This document shows positions 1 to 7,190 of a stretch of 19,889 nt of DNA, in pieces (the first letter of the stretch is position 1; each line of letters begins with the position of its first letter). The stretch covers positions 1 to 19,889 of the forward strand of contig SLDH01000353.1 of the NCBI GenBank assembly GCA_007125415.1, written 5' to 3'. The notes below the pieces were generated by a model. It was given only the letters and a program-made list of their open reading frames with translations. It ran no database searches and was not told where the DNA came from. The position numbers and the translations under genes are program-made. This stretch comes from Roseovarius sp. GTDB taxonomy: Bacteria; Pseudomonadota; Alphaproteobacteria; Rhodobacterales; Rhodobacteraceae.

Positions 1-408
1 AGCCCGCAAGAATACCATGTTACACAGGAAAGCGGAACGGAACGCCCGGGCTCGGGCAAATATCTCAACAACAAGGAGCCGGGCATTTATGTCGATATCG
101 TCTCCGGCGAGCCGCTTTTCGCCAGCGCCGACAAATATGAAAGCGGTTGCGGCTGGCCCAGCTTCACCAAGCCCATCGAACCTGCCCATGTCGCCGAGCA
201 GCGCGATTTGAGCCACGGCATGGTGCGCACCGAGGTCCGCTCCGCGCATGGCGACAGCCATCTGGGCCATGTGTTTCCCGATGGCCCGCAAGACAGGGGT
301 GGTCTGCGCTACTGCATCAATTCCGCCAGCCTGCGTTTCATCCATCGCGATGATATGGAGGCCGAAGGCTATGGCGATTACCTGACCCAAGTGGAGGATG
401 TGACATGA
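1..408 (+). CDS. msrB: Peptide-methionine (R)-S-oxide reductase MsrB (5' end outside window)
   Basis: It reduces methionine-R-sulfoxide in proteins back to methionine, normally in the cytosol with thioredoxin as electron donor. The window opens inside the gene in frame 1, and 135 residues to the stop are visible, so only a short N-terminus is missing from the usual 140-160 residues. Visible motifs are [20 protein letters not shown] (Cys50 of the fragment), HLGHVFPDG and RYCINSASL (Cys105). By family knowledge the RYCIN cysteine is catalytic and the one 55 residues upstream is the resolving cysteine. The two CxxC pairs that bind zinc in many MsrBs are absent: the positions read VSGEPLF and [11 protein letters not shown]. 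This is therefore the zinc-free form, as in PilB/MsrAB-type proteins. The stop overlaps the msrA start (ATGA), which suggests translational coupling. Confidence 0.95.
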   Translation, partial: SPQEYHVTQESGTERPGSGKYLNNKEPGIYVDIVSGEPLFASADKYESGCGWPSFTKPIEPAHVAEQRDLSHGMVRTEVRSAHGDSHLGHVFPDGPQDRGGLRYCINSASLRFIHRDDMEAEGYGDYLTQVEDVT

Positions 409-911
409 GCGAACGTGCTGTATTGGCGGGAGGCTGTTTCTGGGGCATGCAGGATCTGATCCGCAAGCTGCCCGGGGTGATCTCCACCCGGGTTGGATAT
501 ACCGGTGGGGATGTGCCCAACGCGACCTACCGCAACCACGGCACCCATGCCGAAGGCCTTGAGGTGATGTTTGACCCGAACCGGATCAGCTACCGTGAAT
601 TGCTCGAGGTGTTTTTCCAGATCCATGATCCCACCACCCTGAACCGGCAGGGCAATGATGTGGGGATCAGCTACCGCTCGGCCATCTACTATGCGGATGA
701 AGCGCAGAAGCTGTGCGCGGAAGAGACGATCGCGGATGTGAACGCCTCGGGTCTGTGGCCCGGTAAGGTGGTGACCGAGGTGGAGCCCGTGGGCGAATTC
801 TGGGAGGCGGAGCCGGAACATCAGGATTACCTGCAACGCTTCCCCGGCGGCTATACCTGCCATTTTCCGCGCAAGGACTGGGTGCTGCCGCGCCGCACCG
901 CTGCCGAATAG
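405..911 (+). CDS. msrA: Peptide-methionine (S)-S-oxide reductase MsrA
   Basis: It reduces methionine-S-sulfoxide in proteins and free methionine sulfoxide, and so complements the stereospecificity of the upstream MsrB. The protein has 168 residues, usual for a short MsrA. Visible motifs are GGCFWG at 9-14 with catalytic Cys11, GYTGG at 31-35, HAEGLEV at 48-54 with the conserved Glu50, and [13 protein letters not shown] at 75-87 followed by SYRS. Cys104 and Cys152 are candidate recycling cysteines. No signal peptide is seen, so it is cytosolic. The ATG overlaps the msrB stop by four bases, so the two genes form one operon. Separate, coupled msrB and msrA genes are the split counterpart of the MsrAB fusion. 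An antisense ORF over the same DNA is a shadow. Confidence 0.97.
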   Translation: MSERAVLAGGCFWGMQDLIRKLPGVISTRVGYTGGDVPNATYRNHGTHAEGLEVMFDPNRISYRELLEVFFQIHDPTTLNRQGNDVGISYRSAIYYADEAQKLCAEETIADVNASGLWPGKVVTEVEPVGEFWEAEPEHQDYLQRFPGGYTCHFPRKDWVLPRRTAAE

Positions 912-992
912 GCCCGGCTGACCGTCGGCCACGCGCCGTGTGTGGTTGCCTCTGTCTTCCCGATTGCCTAAGCGTCGCAGACGGGGGAGGCA

Positions 993-1916
993 ATGCAGCC
1001 GATCAAGGGAATTCTGCTCAAGCTCTGCGCCGTGGTGCTCTTCATCATCATGGCGTCACTTATCAAGGCGGTGTCCGATGTGGTGCCGCCCGGCGAGGCG
1101 GTTTTCTTCAGGTCACTCCTTGCAATCCCGGTGATCCTGACATGGCTCTGGTGGCGCGGTGATCTGCGCACCGGTCTGAAGGCTTCATCGAAAGCCAGCC
1201 ATTTCTGGCGCGGGCTCGTGGGCACCGTGGCGATGGGGCTGGGCTTTGCCGGACTGGGCCTGTTGCCCCTGCCGGAAGTCACCGCGCTGGGTTATGCCGC
1301 GCCGCTGCTCACAGTGGTCTTTGCCGCGATGTTTCTCAACGAAAAGGTGGGCATCTTCCGGATTTCCGCGGTGGGGCTGGGGTTTTCGGGTGTGCTGATC
1401 GTGCTGTCACCCCGGCTGACCGCGCTGGGTGATGAGGCCCTGCAGGCGGCACAGGCACTGGGTGCGGTTCTCGTGTTGATGAGTGCGGTCTGCGCCGCTC
1501 TCGCGCAGATCTACATTCGCAAGATGGTCGCCACCGAGCAGACCAGCGCCATCGTTTTCTATTTCTCGCTCACCTCGACGCTGCTGTCGCTATTGACCAT
1601 ACCTTTCGGTTGGGTCTGGCCCGCGCCATGGGCGTTGGCCTGCCTTGTGCTGGCAGGCCTGATCGGTGGGACGGCGCAGATTTTCCTGACCTCGGCTTAC
1701 CGGTTTGCCGATGCGAGCGTTGTTGCACCTTTCGATTACGCGTCGATGATCTTCGCTCTGATCATCGGCTACATGGTGTTCAACGAAGTGCCGACATTGT
1801 CCATGCTGGGCGGGGCTGCTCTGATCATCCTGGCCGGGCTCATCATCATTCTGCGCGAGCATTACCTCGGCCTCAGGCGCGGCCAGGCCCGCGCGGTCAA
1901 GACACCCCAGGGTTAA
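993..1916 (+). CDS. DMT-superfamily permease with two EamA domains
   Basis: The protein has 307 residues and about ten hydrophobic segments in two EamA repeats (roughly residues 5-140 and 155-290), typical of the 10-TMS drug/metabolite transporter family in the inner membrane. The N-terminal half carries the PPGEAVFFRS element common to one alphaproteobacterial branch of this family. The substrate cannot be read from sequence; relatives export amino acids or metabolites, or import S-adenosylmethionine. The start at 993 is preferred because an in-frame stop lies at 969-971 and the next ATG (1050) would remove the first membrane helix. The purine-rich GGAGG at 986-990 lies only two bases from the ATG, which is unusually close. 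It follows msrA by 81 bases and could be co-transcribed with it. Confidence 0.88.
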   Translation: MQPIKGILLKLCAVVLFIIMASLIKAVSDVVPPGEAVFFRSLLAIPVILTWLWWRGDLRTGLKASSKASHFWRGLVGTVAMGLGFAGLGLLPLPEVTALGYAAPLLTVVFAAMFLNEKVGIFRISAVGLGFSGVLIVLSPRLTALGDEALQAAQALGAVLVLMSAVCAALAQIYIRKMVATEQTSAIVFYFSLTSTLLSLLTIPFGWVWPAPWALACLVLAGLIGGTAQIFLTSAYRFADASVVAPFDYASMIFALIIGYMVFNEVPTLSMLGGAALIILAGLIIILREHYLGLRRGQARAVKTPQG

Positions 1917-2087
1917 GCGGCTGTCTTCGCCGATGCGCCGGTAGAGCTTCTGTCTCCTTCCAGCGGTCGAGCGTGTAGTGGGAGTATCGCGAGAAATTTT
2001 CGCATTTCTTCGAAAAAAGTAAAAATTTTATCCTTTCGGCCTTGCTCTTGCGACGTGGGGTTGCGATTAAAAGGATTACCGTCTGCT

Positions 2088-2143
2088 TTGACGTGTGTGA
2101 TACGCCAAGTGTTCAAATTGTAGCAAACGCGTGCCAGGTTTTT
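2088..2143 (+). promoter_or_regulatory. AT-rich leader of the LytTR gene, possible promoter
   Basis: The 1917-2143 interval after the permease is clearly more AT-rich than its surroundings (A and T runs at 1996-2032). A TTGACG hexamer at 2088-2093 resembles a -35 element. No convincing -10 box stands 16-18 bases downstream (the sequence there is GTTCAA), so the assignment is weak. No obvious terminator for the permease gene is seen in 1917-1990. Confidence 0.25.
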
Positions 2144-2932
2144 ATGTTTTTGGATGGCTGCAGCTTGAGAAAGAGCTTTCGATACACCTTTTCGCGTTTT
2201 TTCAGCCCTGTTGCCGGTCTGATCTTTTTGGGAGCCTGGCTTCTGGCCATCGTCACCGGCCCCTTCGGCACCTTCGAGGGCATGGCGTTCGAGTGGCGGG
2301 CAATTTACTGGCTGATCATCACGATTGGTGCGTTTCTGCTGGGTCACACATGTTTCGCCCTTGCGCTGGGCTTCTACGGGCCACAGCGTCAGCTCGCCAC
2401 GGCGCTGACCGCAGCTCTGTTCATGACAATCCTCTTCACGCCCTATACCTATTTTCTACGTCACTATTTCAGCACGATCACAGAGGTGCTTCCGGCAGCA
2501 CCCTCTGCCATTGCGCTTAACATCCTTCTGATTTCGATCATCGTCCTCGTGCTGCGTGCGCAGCTGGTCGATGATGCCGAAGCGATGAAGGAAGCCGCTG
2601 AGCCGGCTGCGCATCCCAGATTGTCGCGCCGCCTGCCTGAGGGGATCTGCAAGGATGTGGTGCGGCTCGAGGCGCAGAATCACCAGATCGCGGTGATCAC
2701 CATGTCGGGTCGCGAAACCGTGCGGATGCGCTTTGGCGACGCCATAGAGGAAATGGAACCCCTGGAAGGTTTTTGCACTCACCGGTCGCATTGGGTGGTG
2801 GAGAATGCCATAATGGCAGTCGAACAGGACCGACCGGGCAAAATCCTGTTGCGCATGCGCAACGGCGACCGGGTGCCGGTAAGCCGCAAATACCGCCCCC
2901 AACTGGATGCCCGCGGTTTCGAGATCGGATGA
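2144..2932 (+). CDS. Membrane-anchored LytTR DNA-binding protein
   Basis: From ATG 2144 the protein has 262 residues. Four hydrophobic segments lie near residues 22-40, 52-76, 83-101 and 120-140. They are followed by a LytTR-type domain at about 160-260, recognised by DVVRLEAQNHQIAV, the VRMRFGDAIEEM stretch and HRSHWVV at 213-219. LytTR domains bind DNA direct repeats in promoters. The integral-membrane arrangement suggests a one-component regulator that senses something in the membrane; this is inference. The open frame continues upstream to 2042, but residues encoded there are not membrane- or LytTR-like, the DNA is AT-rich, and the hydrophobic domain follows 2144 directly, so I choose 2144. 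No good ribosome binding site is seen (only CCAGG at 2134-2138), so the start is uncertain. The target is unknown; the tad locus 1.4 kb downstream is a natural candidate. Confidence 0.8.
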   Translation: MFLDGCSLRKSFRYTFSRFFSPVAGLIFLGAWLLAIVTGPFGTFEGMAFEWRAIYWLIITIGAFLLGHTCFALALGFYGPQRQLATALTAALFMTILFTPYTYFLRHYFSTITEVLPAAPSAIALNILLISIIVLVLRAQLVDDAEAMKEAAEPAAHPRLSRRLPEGICKDVVRLEAQNHQIAVITMSGRETVRMRFGDAIEEMEPLEGFCTHRSHWVVENAIMAVEQDRPGKILLRMRNGDRVPVSRKYRPQLDARGFEIG

Positions 2933-3118
2933 CGAGCCCGCCGCTAAACGGCTCTGTCCCGCTCTCGAACATCCGTCGATCATGTAAACCTGCACGAAAA
3001 CCCTGCGCGCGGCGTGAAGGCTCGTCGATTCGGCCGGGGTCAGGCGCACCGTTTGCAGAACCTTCGGGCCGATAGGTTCTCCGTTCGATCCGACCAGATC
3101 GGTAGATTCTCGAAGTGC

Positions 3119-3946
3119 TCAGTTCATGGCAATCCGCAGAGCACAGGCATCGGTGATGAGTTCGGGGCGGGTCTGACAGAGGCCGCGCGCCACCTCGAAG
3201 GCCGCCAGCACCTTGGGCACGTAGTCGCGCGTCTCGGCGAAGGGAGGCACGCCCTGGTGCCTGCGGACCGCCCCCTCGCCTGCGTTATAGCCCGCAAGTG
3301 CCAGCACCGGATCGCCACCGAACTCGCGCATCAGCCAGTCAAGATAGGCCACCCCTCCGCGAATGTTCTGCGCCGGGTCCAGGCTGTCGGTCACGCCGAA
3401 CCGCGCCGCCGTGTCCGGCATGAGCTGCATGAGACCCTGCGCGCCCTTGTGGCTTTCCGCCGTTCTTCGGCCCGAGGATTCGACCGCGATCACCGCCAGA
3501 ACCAATGCAGGCGAGATCTGCGTTCCGATGGTCTCTCTGAGAATCGTCGCCCCCTGCGCCTGCGCAATGCTCTGAAGATCCTGCAGGCGCGGGCCCGGAA
3601 CTGTGCCCTTTTGCAGGCCGAGCAGCGCCTTGCCTGTCCGCTCGGCGGCGTTCACCGCGATCTCCGGGGGCACGTGATTCCAGTACCACGCATAGGTTGA
3701 GCCTGTGGACGGGGCCGTATCCGGGCTGCTGGCGGATGGCGTGGCCGTTGGTTTGGCGGCAGGCCTTTCCGGCTCAGGCTCGATCCGCACGGTGATCCTC
3801 GGTTTGGCTCCAGGTTCGGGGGCCTTCTCCCTCTTGAAGGTGAAATCAGGAAAAGGCGCCGGGTCACCGGCACTTCCCGATGCGGGAAATGCCAGAAGTA
3901 CCACAAGCGCGAGAACCCGGCCGGGGCAAGTGGGATGAAAACGCAT
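3119..3946 (-). CDS. Secreted lytic transglycosylase (SLT domain)
   Basis: It cleaves the glycan backbone of peptidoglycan, forming 1,6-anhydromuramic acid ends, in the periplasm. From the ATG at 3946 the protein has 275 residues. A signal peptide ends near PASGSA (21-26), then comes a proline-rich linker (about 28-82) and an SLT domain at about 140-250. Visible motifs are AVESSG at 154-159 with catalytic Glu156, GLMQLMP at 171-177 and AGYNAGEGAV at 218-227. Two late cysteines (257, 268) could form a disulfide. The frame is open upstream to 4069, but those residues are polar and would bury the signal peptide internally, so the 3946 start is preferred. The gene is divergent from flp and shares a 353-base intergenic region with it. 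Opening of the wall for the pilus machine is a plausible role but is inference. Confidence 0.9.
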   Translation of the reverse strand: MRFHPTCPGRVLALVVLLAFPASGSAGDPAPFPDFTFKREKAPEPGAKPRITVRIEPEPERPAAKPTATPSASSPDTAPSTGSTYAWYWNHVPPEIAVNAAERTGKALLGLQKGTVPGPRLQDLQSIAQAQGATILRETIGTQISPALVLAVIAVESSGRRTAESHKGAQGLMQLMPDTAARFGVTDSLDPAQNIRGGVAYLDWLMREFGGDPVLALAGYNAGEGAVRRHQGVPPFAETRDYVPKVLAAFEVARGLCQTRPELITDACALRIAMN

Positions 3947-4299
3947 GTTTCTGCTCTGCCTCTGATTTTTTCGAGATTGTCGCAAAAAACAGGCGGTCTG
4001 GACAGGATTGTTGCGGTTTTGGCGACAGATTTTCGCCTGAATTTGCTTCAAATCCACGCCCAAATCCATGAAACTCCTTTTTTGAGGACTTTCTTTTTCT
4101 TTGTTTTCAAACCTTTAACGTTTTCTTTCCAGGAAATTAACCCAGCACTGAAAATGGCGCGAAACCAGCCAAATTCCTGCCTGATTTCACTGGCTATATC
4201 TGCTCATACCGCAACGGCACAGGGCCAAGGAAACAGCCCGCAACGTGTCGGACCCGGTTGGCAACCTGAGTGAACCTGATCCTTTGGAGGGACAAAACC
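3947..4299. promoter_or_regulatory. Divergent intergenic region between the lytic transglycosylase and flp
   Basis: This 353-base stretch holds no convincing gene. It must contain the promoters for the minus-strand lytic transglycosylase and the plus-strand flp gene. It is AT-rich, with a pyrimidine-rich run at 4091-4130. Two TTAAC boxes (TTAACG 4115-4120, TTAACC 4137-4142) lie 22 bases apart, and a TATATC at 4195-4200 could be a -10 element for flp, but no -35 match stands at the right distance. These are suggestions only. Confidence 0.45.
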
Positions 4300-4302
4300 A
4301 TG
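4286..4302 (+). promoter_or_regulatory. Strong ribosome binding site that fixes the flp start
   Basis: GGAGGG at 4286-4291 lies eight bases before ATG 4300. This is a near-ideal Shine-Dalgarno arrangement and selects 4300 over the in-frame ATG at 4270. It fits the need for very high pilin synthesis. Confidence 0.8.
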
Positions 4303-4503
4303 ACCAAATTCATCAACGCATTCCTGAACGACGAAGACGGCGCAGTCACAGTGGACTGGGTCGTGCTGACCGCAGCCATCGTGGGCCTGGGCGTTGCCGG
4401 CATCGCCAGCGTGCAAGGCGGCATCACTGGCCTCGCAGGCGAGATCGGCACTGCCGTGAACAGCGACTCCTGGGTCGGCGCAGGCGTCCCCGACGCTGAA
4501 TAA
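4300..4503 (+). CDS. flp: Flp-family type IVb prepilin
   Basis: This is the major pilin subunit of the Tad/Flp pilus, 67 residues from ATG 4300. A short polar leader (MTKFINAFLNDEDG) precedes the hydrophobic stretch that begins AVTVDWVVLTAAIVGLGVAG, which forms the membrane and assembly helix. The predicted prepilin peptidase cut is after Gly14. Classical Flp pilins have Glu-Tyr at +5/+6 after the cut; here these positions are Asp19-Trp20. A glycine-rich hydrophobic helix to about residue 55 is followed by a short acidic tail. The gene stands first in the tad locus. It has a strong ribosome binding site upstream and a hairpin with T-run downstream, so it can be expressed as a separate abundant transcript. 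CpaA at 14273 is the expected processing enzyme. Confidence 0.95.
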   Translation: MTKFINAFLNDEDGAVTVDWVVLTAAIVGLGVAGIASVQGGITGLAGEIGTAVNSDSWVGAGVPDAE

Positions 4504-4533
4504 GCCGAAGACGGTATATTCGGAACTGAAATT

Positions 4534-4560
4534 GGCCGCACCTTCTGGTGCGGCCCTTTT
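4534..4560 (+). terminator. Intrinsic terminator or attenuator after flp
   Basis: Perfect 9-bp stem GGCCGCACC (4534-4542) and GGTGCGGCC (4547-4555), four-base loop TTCT, followed by C and TTTT at 4557-4560. It lies 30 bases after the flp stop and about 130 bases before cpaB. The short T-run suggests partial read-through, so flp would be made in excess over the assembly genes. Confidence 0.85.
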
Positions 4561-4692
4561 CATTGAGGCACCGCGCTTGATGACGCGAAACGACCATTCC
4601 CGCATCCAGCTTTTGCCATATTGCTGTGTCATCCACATCTCTGAACCTGCGTTACTCGCGCAGCGACCCGGAGTGATTTGAAAGGAAGCGCC

Positions 4693-5559
4693 ATGCGTTT
4701 GGTATTCGGACTTGTCCTTGTCGTGGGCCTCGGCCTGGCCGGCTTTGCGGTCTACATGGCCAAAAGCTATATAGAGGGTTATCAGGCACAGTTGGCCAAT
4801 GAACGCGCCCAGCGCGCTCCTGCGATCGAACTCGCCGACGTCGTCATCGCCAATCGTGCCCTGAAATACGGCGAAGTCATCAACAAGAATGATCTGCGGC
4901 TGGTCAAATACCCGGCGCGCTACGTGCCCGAGGGGTCGTTCAGCTCGGCCGAGGAAATGTTCCCCCAGGGCGAAAATGTTCCCCGCCGCGCCCTGCGCGC
5001 GATGGAGGCGCACGAGCCGATCCTCGCCGTCAAGGTGACGCAGCCGGGTGAGGAGGCGGGGATTACCTCGCAATTGCGCCCCGGCGAGCGCGCATTCGCC
5101 ATACGGGTTGATGTCACATCGGGTGTGTCGGGCTTCCTGCGCCCAGGAGATTTCGTGGATATCTACTGGACGGGCTCTGTCGGCAGCGCCAACCGCACGC
5201 AGAACGATTCGACGGGCGAGGTAACCAAGCTCATCGATACGAGCATTCGGTTGATCGCTGTGGATCAATCCGCCAATCAGGACATGACCGCGACGCAAGT
5301 CGCGCGGACTGTCACGGTGGCCGTCGCACCACAACAGGTGGCCTCGCTCGCGCAGGCTCAATCGACCGGGAGGCTCACCCTGTCTCTCGTGGGTGTGCAG
5401 GATGATACCATCGCCGAGATCATCGAGGTTGACCAACGCCGCCTTCTCGGGCTTGCAGATCAGGTGGTCGAGGCGCCGCAACCCCAGAACGAAATCTGCA
5501 CCATCCGCACCAATCGCGGGGGCGAAGTGGTCGAAACCCCGATCCCTTGCACCAATTGA
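4693..5559 (+). CDS. cpaB: Flp pilus assembly protein CpaB/RcpC
   Basis: CpaB is a periplasmic, inner-membrane-anchored protein thought to work with the CpaC secretin and with the cell wall during pilus export. From ATG 4693 it has 288 residues. A membrane anchor or uncleaved signal lies at 4-23, a SAF domain at about 48-115 (begins LADVVIANRALKYGEVI), and an RcpC/CpaB domain at about 125-240 with LRPGERAFAIRVD and FLRPGDFVDIYWTG. Two cysteines near the C-terminus (ICTIRT and IPCTN) could form a disulfide in the periplasm. AAGGA at 4682-4686 stands six bases before the ATG, which favours it over the upstream in-frame TTG at 4678. The gene stands between two hairpins, after flp and after cpaB. 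Confidence 0.95.
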   Translation: MRLVFGLVLVVGLGLAGFAVYMAKSYIEGYQAQLANERAQRAPAIELADVVIANRALKYGEVINKNDLRLVKYPARYVPEGSFSSAEEMFPQGENVPRRALRAMEAHEPILAVKVTQPGEEAGITSQLRPGERAFAIRVDVTSGVSGFLRPGDFVDIYWTGSVGSANRTQNDSTGEVTKLIDTSIRLIAVDQSANQDMTATQVARTVTVAVAPQQVASLAQAQSTGRLTLSLVGVQDDTIAEIIEVDQRRLLGLADQVVEAPQPQNEICTIRTNRGGEVVETPIPCTN

Positions 5560-5580
5560 GGGGCATGAAATTGGCGCATC

Positions 5581-5607
5581 AAAGGAGCACCTCACCGGTG
5601 CTTCTTT
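5581..5607 (+). terminator. Terminator-like hairpin after cpaB
   Basis: An 11-bp stem with one G-T pair: AAAGGAGCACC (5581-5591) and GGTGCTTCTTT (5597-5607), loop TCACC. The 5' arm starts with A's and the 3' arm ends in T's, so the T-tract is partly in the stem. It starts 22 bases after the cpaB stop and could reduce transcription into cpaC or stabilise the cpaB mRNA end. Confidence 0.55.
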
Positions 5608-5685
5608 CGCATTTAAGCAACAGTCTTCGGCAACCCTCGCGAGAAAAAATCCCCCAACGCCCTTTGCTTGTTGAAAAATTTTCTT

Positions 5686-5720
5686 TTTTCGCCCAAGCTG
5701 TGAATAATCTTGGGCGAAAA
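5686..5720. repeat. Perfect 12-bp inverted repeat in the cpaC leader
   Basis: The arms TTTTCGCCCAAG (5686-5697) and CTTGGGCGAAAA (5709-5720) are exact reverse complements around an 11-base centre. The T's are in the left arm and the A's in the right arm, so it does not have terminator polarity on either strand. It ends 37 bases before the cpaC ATG. It may be a protein-binding site or a 5'-leader stem near the ribosome binding site. Confidence 0.7.
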
Positions 5721-5757
5721 GACCCATCAGTGAGGCGTGATCGGAAAGGCAGGTCAC

Positions 5758-7179
5758 ATGAAGTTTACAGGTTTTTTGCGGGCGTCCCTTCTGGGGCTGC
5801 TCGTTGCTGGCGGACCTTTGGCAACCGAAGCTCTGGCCGAAACAATCCAGATCGTACGCGGCGGCACAACCCGCGATCTCAGCGTTCCGATGAACCGCGC
5901 CATCGTGGTCGAGAGCGAGACACCTTTTGCCGAACTCAGTATTGCGAACCCGCAAATCGCTGATTTCTCGACACTTTCGGATCGCACAATCTACATTCTC
6001 GGCAAGTCGCCGGGCACAACCACCCTGACGCTTCTTGACGCCACGGGACGGCTCATCACCAATGTGAACGTGGTGGTCAGCCCCGACATCTCCGAATTCA
6101 AGGAGCGTCTCCGCCAGATCCTTCCCAATGAGCGTGTCGAGGTGCGCACAGCCAATGATGGCATCGTCCTCTCGGGCACCGTCAGTTCGACCCCGTCGAT
6201 GCAGCGCGCGCTCGATCTTGCGGAGCGATATGCGCCTGAGCGGGTGTCGAACCTGATGTCTGTGACCGGAACGCAACAGGTGATGTTGAAGGTCAGATTT
6301 GCAGAAATGCAACGCTCTGTCTCCAAGAGCCTTTCCGCCTCGCTTTCGGTCGATAACCTGTCGATCGGCGGCAGCAGCAGCGCAGGTGTCGCGACACAGA
6401 ACCTCTCCTCCGCCGGCATAGGAAACCTGCTTGTCCCTGGCACGGTCCAAGGCGAGCCCGCGGCAGGGGCAGCCTTCTTCGGCTTCAACGCTGGCTCCGC
6501 TCAGATCGGGATTCTGCTTCAGGCGCTCGAACGCAAGGGCGTTGTCCGGACGCTTGCGGAACCCAACCTCACTGCCCTTTCGGGCCAGGAGGCGACGTTC
6601 CTTGCCGGTGGCGAGTATCCCATCCCCGTCGCGCAGGACAACGACACCATCACCGTGGAGTTCAAGCCCTTTGGTGTAGAACTCAATTTCATTCCGCGCG
6701 TCATGGATGACGAGATCATCAATCTGGAGCTTATGGCGGCCGTGTCATCCATCGACACAACCAACTCTTTCGTGCAGGGCGGCCTGGAAATTGCCGGATT
6801 CCGCCGCCGTGACACTTCCACCACAGTGGCGCTGCGCGATGGCGAGAGCTTTGCGATTGCCGGGCTTTTGCAGGATGATTTCCGCGACAGCAACAATCAG
6901 GTGCCATGGCTGGGCGATGTGCCGGTGCTGGGCGCGCTTTTCCGCAGTGCCGACTATCAGCGGGCCCAGACCGAATTGGTGATCATCGTCTCGGCGCATC
7001 TGGTTTCGCCGACTCGCGGCGAGGCGCTGGCCCTGCCGACAGACCGGGTGAAACTGCCATCGGACGTGGATTTCTTTCTCATGGGCAGGTCGGCGCGTGG
7101 GACAGACCAGATTCGAGGCGCTGCAGGTGAGGTGGCCCGTCAGGACTTCACCGGCTCCTATGGCTATGTGATGGATTGA
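5758..7179 (+). CDS. cpaC: Outer-membrane secretin CpaC/RcpA
   Basis: It forms the outer-membrane ring through which the Flp pilus passes. From ATG 5758 it has 473 residues with a signal peptide ending ALA (25-27). An N-terminal pilus/secretin N domain follows (about 28-108, with AELSIANPQIADF), then a BON-like region (about 110-170) and the secretin domain (about 177-420). The secretin signature VPWLGDVPVLGALFRS is at 383-398, and TELVIIVSAHLV at 405-416. GGAAAGG at 5743-5749 is a suitable ribosome binding site for this ATG; the frame extends upstream only to a GTG at 5737. The preceding 198-base gap holds a terminator-like hairpin and a 12-bp inverted repeat, so cpaC probably has its own regulatory control. 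It is followed directly by the OmpA-like gene. Confidence 0.96.
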   Translation: MKFTGFLRASLLGLLVAGGPLATEALAETIQIVRGGTTRDLSVPMNRAIVVESETPFAELSIANPQIADFSTLSDRTIYILGKSPGTTTLTLLDATGRLITNVNVVVSPDISEFKERLRQILPNERVEVRTANDGIVLSGTVSSTPSMQRALDLAERYAPERVSNLMSVTGTQQVMLKVRFAEMQRSVSKSLSASLSVDNLSIGGSSSAGVATQNLSSAGIGNLLVPGTVQGEPAAGAAFFGFNAGSAQIGILLQALERKGVVRTLAEPNLTALSGQEATFLAGGEYPIPVAQDNDTITVEFKPFGVELNFIPRVMDDEIINLELMAAVSSIDTTNSFVQGGLEIAGFRRRDTSTTVALRDGESFAIAGLLQDDFRDSNNQVPWLGDVPVLGALFRSADYQRAQTELVIIVSAHLVSPTRGEALALPTDRVKLPSDVDFFLMGRSARGTDQIRGAAGEVARQDFTGSYGYVMD

Positions 7180-7190
7180 GGGAGAGATTG

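Noticed and set aside
2931..3026. Inverted repeat GACGAGCC / GGCTCGTC between the LytTR gene and the lytic transglycosylase
   Set aside because: Arms are only 8 bp with an 80-base loop and no T-run, so it is not a convincing terminator for the convergent genes.
3014..3700. 228-codon plus-strand frame opposite the lytic transglycosylase
   Set aside because: The minus strand encodes an intact SLT domain and signal peptide; the plus-strand product is Arg-rich without motifs.
4115..4142. Possible CtrA-binding site upstream of flp
   Set aside because: TTAACG and TTAACC are present, but the gap between the TTAA cores is 18 bases, not the 7 of the known TTAA-N7-TTAA motif, and the region is AT-rich so single boxes may be chance.
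4204..6450. 748-codon antisense open frame over flp, cpaB and cpaC
   Set aside because: It lies opposite clearly recognised genes, crosses their intergenic hairpins, and its product is rich in Arg, His, Gly and Asp with no recognisable domain. Long antisense frames are common in GC-biased coding DNA.
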